Source of the DNA: Bacillota bacterium
Lineage (GTDB): Bacteria > Bacillota > Clostridia > Oscillospirales > Butyricicoccaceae
Length of the DNA stretch: 7,928 nucleotides
NCBI GenBank assembly: GCA_030705725.1
Contig: JAUZPW010000057.1
Coordinates: 1-7,928, forward strand
Reading direction: 5' to 3'
Position numbers and translations under genes: made by a program. A model generated the notes under the pieces. The model had not been told where the DNA came from. It did no database searches and saw nothing but the letters and a program-made list of their open reading frames with translations. The stretch's first letter is position 1; the number at the start of each line of letters is the position of its first letter. Of this stretch, positions 5,981 through 7,928 are shown one piece after another.

Positions 5981-7168
5981 ATGGAACGTTTCGTATATGC
6001 GGACAACGCGGCAACGACGCCTGTGTCTGAATCGGTATTAAACGCCATGCTGCCGTATCTCAGAGAACAGTACGGGAACGCGTCTTCCCTTTATTCGATA
6101 GGCAGGGACAGCCGCCGGGCTATTACGGAGGCCAGGGAAAAGGTTGCGGCGCTTTTAGGGGCGCAGCCTGCGGAAATTATTTTTACGGGCTCCGGCACCG
6201 AGGCTGACAACATGTCCCTGAGAGGCGCTCTGCATTACAAAAAGGCGCGCGGAAAGCATCTTATTATCTCATCCATCGAGCACCACGCGATTTTGCACAC
6301 CGCGAAGGCGCTCGAGCTCGAAGGGTATGAGGTGACCGTTCTGCCCGTGGACAATTACGGCATTATCCCGGTGGACAGGCTTAAAGCCGCGATCAGGCCG
6401 GACACGGCGCTCGTTTCCGTTATGACGGCAAACAATGAAATCGGAACGGTTGAGCCGATCGCCGAAATCGGAGCCGCGGTGAAGGCCGCGGGAGCTCTCT
6501 TCCACACAGACGCCGTGCAGGCCGCGGGGCATATTCCGATTAACGTCAACGAAATGAAAATAGACCTGCTTTCGCTTTCGGGCCATAAAATGAACGCGCC
6601 CAAGGGAGTCGGCGCGCTTTATATCCGCAAGGGCGTTATGATCCAGCCGATAATCGAGGGCGGAGGACAGGAGCGGAACATGCGCTCGGGCACCGAGAAC
6701 GTCGCCGGAATCGTCGCTCTGGGGCAGGCTGCCGAGGATTGCAGGAACCATATGGAGGAAAACATTAAAAGGCTGACGGCTCTCAGGGAAAGGCTTATTG
6801 CGGGGGTGCTTAAAATCCCGTATTCACGCCTTACCGGACATCCGACAAGCAGGCTTCCGGGCACCGCGAGCTTTGTTATCGAGGCGGTTGAGGGAGAATC
6901 GCTCGTTTTGATGCTCGATACTCACGGAATATGCGCTTCGACCGGCTCCGCATGCTCTACGGGCTCGCTCGATCCGTCGCATGTGCTGACCGGAATCGGG
7001 CTTTCGCACGATATAGCGCACGGCTCTTTAAGGCTTACGCTCGGCGTTCAGAACACCGACGAGGACGTTGATTATATACTCGAGGTTCTGCCGCAGGTCG
7101 TGACCCGGCTGAGGGACATGTCGCCCGTATGGAATCAGAAGAAATGCTGCCCCGAGGGGCTTAAGTAG
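5981..7168 (+). CDS. iscS: Cysteine desulfurase, NifS/IscS group
   Basis: This 395-residue PLP enzyme converts L-cysteine to alanine and passes the sulfur, as a cysteine persulfide, to IscU and other acceptors. Seen: the N-terminal YADNAATTP motif, PLP-stacking His101 in SSIEHHAI, Asp177 in FHTDAVQAAGH, the Schiff-base Lys203 in SLSGHKMNAPKG, and the mobile-loop catalytic Cys325 in GSACSTGSLDPSHVL. RSGTEN at 235-240 is also typical. The loop length places it in group I (IscS/NifS), not SufS. The ATG at 5981 has AAGGAG 8 nt upstream. It is transcribed from its own promoter at 5917 and is followed after 23 nt by iscU, its usual partner. The C-terminus ends with an adjacent cysteine pair (Cys389, Cys390), whose role is unknown. 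A NifS name would be equally defensible, since no nitrogen-fixation genes are present to distinguish them. Confidence 0.95.
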   Translation: MERFVYADNAATTPVSESVLNAMLPYLREQYGNASSLYSIGRDSRRAITEAREKVAALLGAQPAEIIFTGSGTEADNMSLRGALHYKKARGKHLIISSIEHHAILHTAKALELEGYEVTVLPVDNYGIIPVDRLKAAIRPDTALVSVMTANNEIGTVEPIAEIGAAVKAAGALFHTDAVQAAGHIPINVNEMKIDLLSLSGHKMNAPKGVGALYIRKGVMIQPIIEGGGQERNMRSGTENVAGIVALGQAAEDCRNHMEENIKRLTALRERLIAGVLKIPYSRLTGHPTSRLPGTASFVIEAVEGESLVLMLDTHGICASTGSACSTGSLDPSHVLTGIGLSHDIAHGSLRLTLGVQNTDEDVDYILEVLPQVVTRLRDMSPVWNQKKCCPEGLK

Positions 7169-7191
7169 AGAAAATTCAGGAGGCGATAAAG

Positions 7192-7620
7192 ATGGAATAC
7201 AGCGAAAAAGTAATGGATCACTTCAAAAATCCGCGCAATGTCGGGGAAATCGACGACGCCGACGGCGTTGGCGAGGTCGGAAACTTAAAATGCGGCGATA
7301 TAATGAAAATATATCTTAAAATCGACAACGACATTATAACCGATGTAAAGTTCAAGACTTTCGGCTGCGGCGCCGCCGTCGCTACGAGCTCGATGGCGAC
7401 CGAGCTTGTTAAGGGCAAGTCTATAAACGATGCTCTGAAGCTTACGAACTCTGCGGTTATGGAGGCGCTCGAGGGGCTGCCTCCCGTTAAGGTGCACTGC
7501 TCGGTGCTCGCCGAGGAGGCCCTCAAATCGGCGATCGCCGATTATTATAAGCGCAAGGGAATGGACCCGACGCCTATTATCGGCTGCACCGGCGAATGCA
7601 AGCACTGCGGCAAGGAATAA
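7192..7620 (+). CDS. iscU: Fe-S cluster assembly scaffold, IscU/NifU N-terminal type
   Basis: This 142-residue scaffold receives sulfur from IscS and assembles Fe-S clusters for transfer to apoproteins. All ligand and assembly residues are present: Cys34 and Asp36 in GNLKCGD, Cys59 in KTFGCGAAVATSS, His102 and Cys103 in KVHCSVLAEEA. The LPPVK sequence at 96-100 is the segment that the HscA chaperone recognises in E. coli IscU; no hscA is in the window. Asp36 and LPPVK indicate IscU, not SufU. The protein is longer than E. coli IscU (128 residues) and ends in GCTGECKHCGKE, adding three cysteines (132, 136, 139) in CX3CX2C spacing. There is no NifU C-terminal domain. A perfect AGGAGG Shine-Dalgarno (7178-7183) lies 8 nt before the ATG. 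It is the last gene of the iscS-iscU unit. Confidence 0.95.
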   Translation: MEYSEKVMDHFKNPRNVGEIDDADGVGEVGNLKCGDIMKIYLKIDNDIITDVKFKTFGCGAAVATSSMATELVKGKSINDALKLTNSAVMEALEGLPPVKVHCSVLAEEALKSAIADYYKRKGMDPTPIIGCTGECKHCGKE

Positions 7621-7632
7621 AAAACTTTGTTC

Positions 7633-7648
7633 CCGGGATTATGCCCGG
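7633..7648 (+). other. Small GC hairpin just after iscU
   Basis: CCGGG (7633-7637) pairs with CCCGG (7644-7648) around a 6-nt loop, beginning 13 nt after the iscU stop. There is no T tract behind it, so it is not a classical terminator. It could protect the 3' end of the mRNA or be incidental. Confidence 0.35.
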
Positions 7649-7682
7649 AGACTTACATGAACGTTTACAGGCACATATAAAA

Positions 7683-7699
7683 AAGGAGAGGCGCTCCTT
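7683..7699 (+). other. Second hairpin in the iscU 3' region
   Basis: AAGGAG (7683-7688) pairs with CTCCTT (7694-7699) around a 5-nt loop. It is followed by TATAAT without a T tract. The AAGGAG arm looks like a Shine-Dalgarno, but the frames after it have no suitable start codon and gene. The 155-nt stretch from 7621 to 7775 holds no coding sequence that I can support. Confidence 0.3.
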
Positions 7700-7716
7700 A
7701 TAATCAGATTTGACGG

Positions 7717-7761
7717 AAAAAACGGTATAACCCTCTTTGGCGGGGGCTATACCGTTTTTTT
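7717..7761. terminator. Strong intrinsic terminator, probably bidirectional, between convergent genes
   Basis: CGGTATA (7723-7729) pairs perfectly with TATACCG (7748-7754). Six A on the left (7717-7722) face seven T on the right (7755-7761), so the outer stem reaches 13 bp. Inside the loop, CCCTC (7731-7735) can pair with GGGGG (7742-7746), with one G-T wobble, extending the hairpin. The T run serves the plus-strand isc unit. The A run becomes a T run on the minus strand and serves the convergent gene, whose stop codon is only 14 nt away. Confidence 0.88.
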
Positions 7762-7775
7762 AATAAGGCGTTTAG

Positions 7776-7928
7776 TCAGAATAAAAGCCCGTGAGCCTTG
7801 GCGGTTTCGCGGAAGGTCTCGTATGTTTTATCTGAAATATTCACTCCGTATTTAAGGGATTTCTCAAGCTTTCTTCCCTCGATTTCGCCGGGATAGAAGA
7901 TTTCATTGACGCCGGGCGCCCTGCGAAG
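7776..7928 (-). CDS. Probable malate/L-lactate dehydrogenase (LDH2 family), C-terminal fragment
   Basis: On the minus strand a frame is open from the right edge to a TGA stop (complement of 7776-7778), giving 50 residues. It contains RRAPGVNEIFYPGEIEG near the start and KYGVNISDKTYETFRE further on. The combination of an APG-x-(D/N)-E-I-x-x-PGE segment, then a G-(I/V)-x-I-x-x-x-x-(Y/W) segment close to the C-terminus, resembles the end of the malate/L-lactate/ureidoglycolate dehydrogenase (LDH2/MDH2) family, NAD(P)-dependent oxidoreductases unrelated to classical LDH. The catalytic and cofactor-binding parts lie outside the window, so substrate cannot be judged. It faces the isc unit convergently and shares its terminator. 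The family call is from motif memory, and another enzyme with a similar tail is possible. Confidence 0.6.
   Translation of the reverse strand, partial: LRRAPGVNEIFYPGEIEGRKLEKSLKYGVNISDKTYETFRETAKAHGLLF

Noticed and set aside
6269..6751. Long minus-strand open frame inside iscS
   Set aside because: It lies wholly opposite a well-supported cysteine desulfurase, has no recognisable motif, and is a composition-driven shadow.
7585..7611. Reading the IscU CX3CX2C tail as a radical SAM domain
   Set aside because: It is at the extreme C-terminus with no TIM-barrel sequence following; only the cysteine spacing is shared.
7657..7680. Seven-codon ORF (MNVYRHI) after iscU
   Set aside because: Too short, no Shine-Dalgarno, and no sign of a peptide function.
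1..7928. CRISPR array, insertion sequence, tRNA/rRNA, or defence system
   Set aside because: No repeated units, transposase, integrase or RNA gene pattern was seen; the region is dense conserved housekeeping genes.

Overview
The window is a chromosomal housekeeping region from a Bacillota (Firmicutes) bacterium, most likely a Clostridia/Eubacteriales member of moderate GC content. The main evidence is gene order: recF, a remB-like gene, gyrB and gyrA lie in the same orientation, as in the replication-origin cluster of Firmicutes. A tryptophan in the GyrB TOPRIM region and a PspC gene between the gyrase genes fit an Oscillospiraceae-like lineage. That narrower placement rests on memory, not a search.

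Layout. Positions 1-5908 hold a tightly packed plus-strand series: the 3' end of recF, remB (DUF370), gyrB, a 65-residue PspC-domain membrane protein, gyrA and rnhA. rnhA starts inside the last codons of gyrA. Gaps in this series are 65 nt or less and no terminator is visible, so it probably continues as one transcription unit from upstream. At 5917-5945 a good SigA-type promoter, with a near-perfect inverted repeat between its -35 and -10 hexamers, starts a second plus-strand unit: iscS (cysteine desulfurase) and iscU (Fe-S scaffold). Positions 7621-7775 are non-coding. They hold two small hairpins and a strong, probably bidirectional terminator. Beyond it, on the minus strand and running off the right edge, is the C-terminal end of a probable malate/L-lactate dehydrogenase of the LDH2 family.

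Function. RecF is a recombinational repair ATPase. GyrB and GyrA form DNA gyrase, which introduces negative supercoils. RNase HI removes RNA-DNA hybrids, which negative supercoiling favours. IscS supplies sulfur to IscU for Fe-S cluster assembly.

I do not see an undescribed multi-gene system here. The points most worth a second look are natural non-consensus residues at quinolone-contact positions in both gyrase subunits, the palindrome inside the isc promoter, an extra CX3CX2C cysteine tail on IscU, and the coupled gyrA-rnhA junction.
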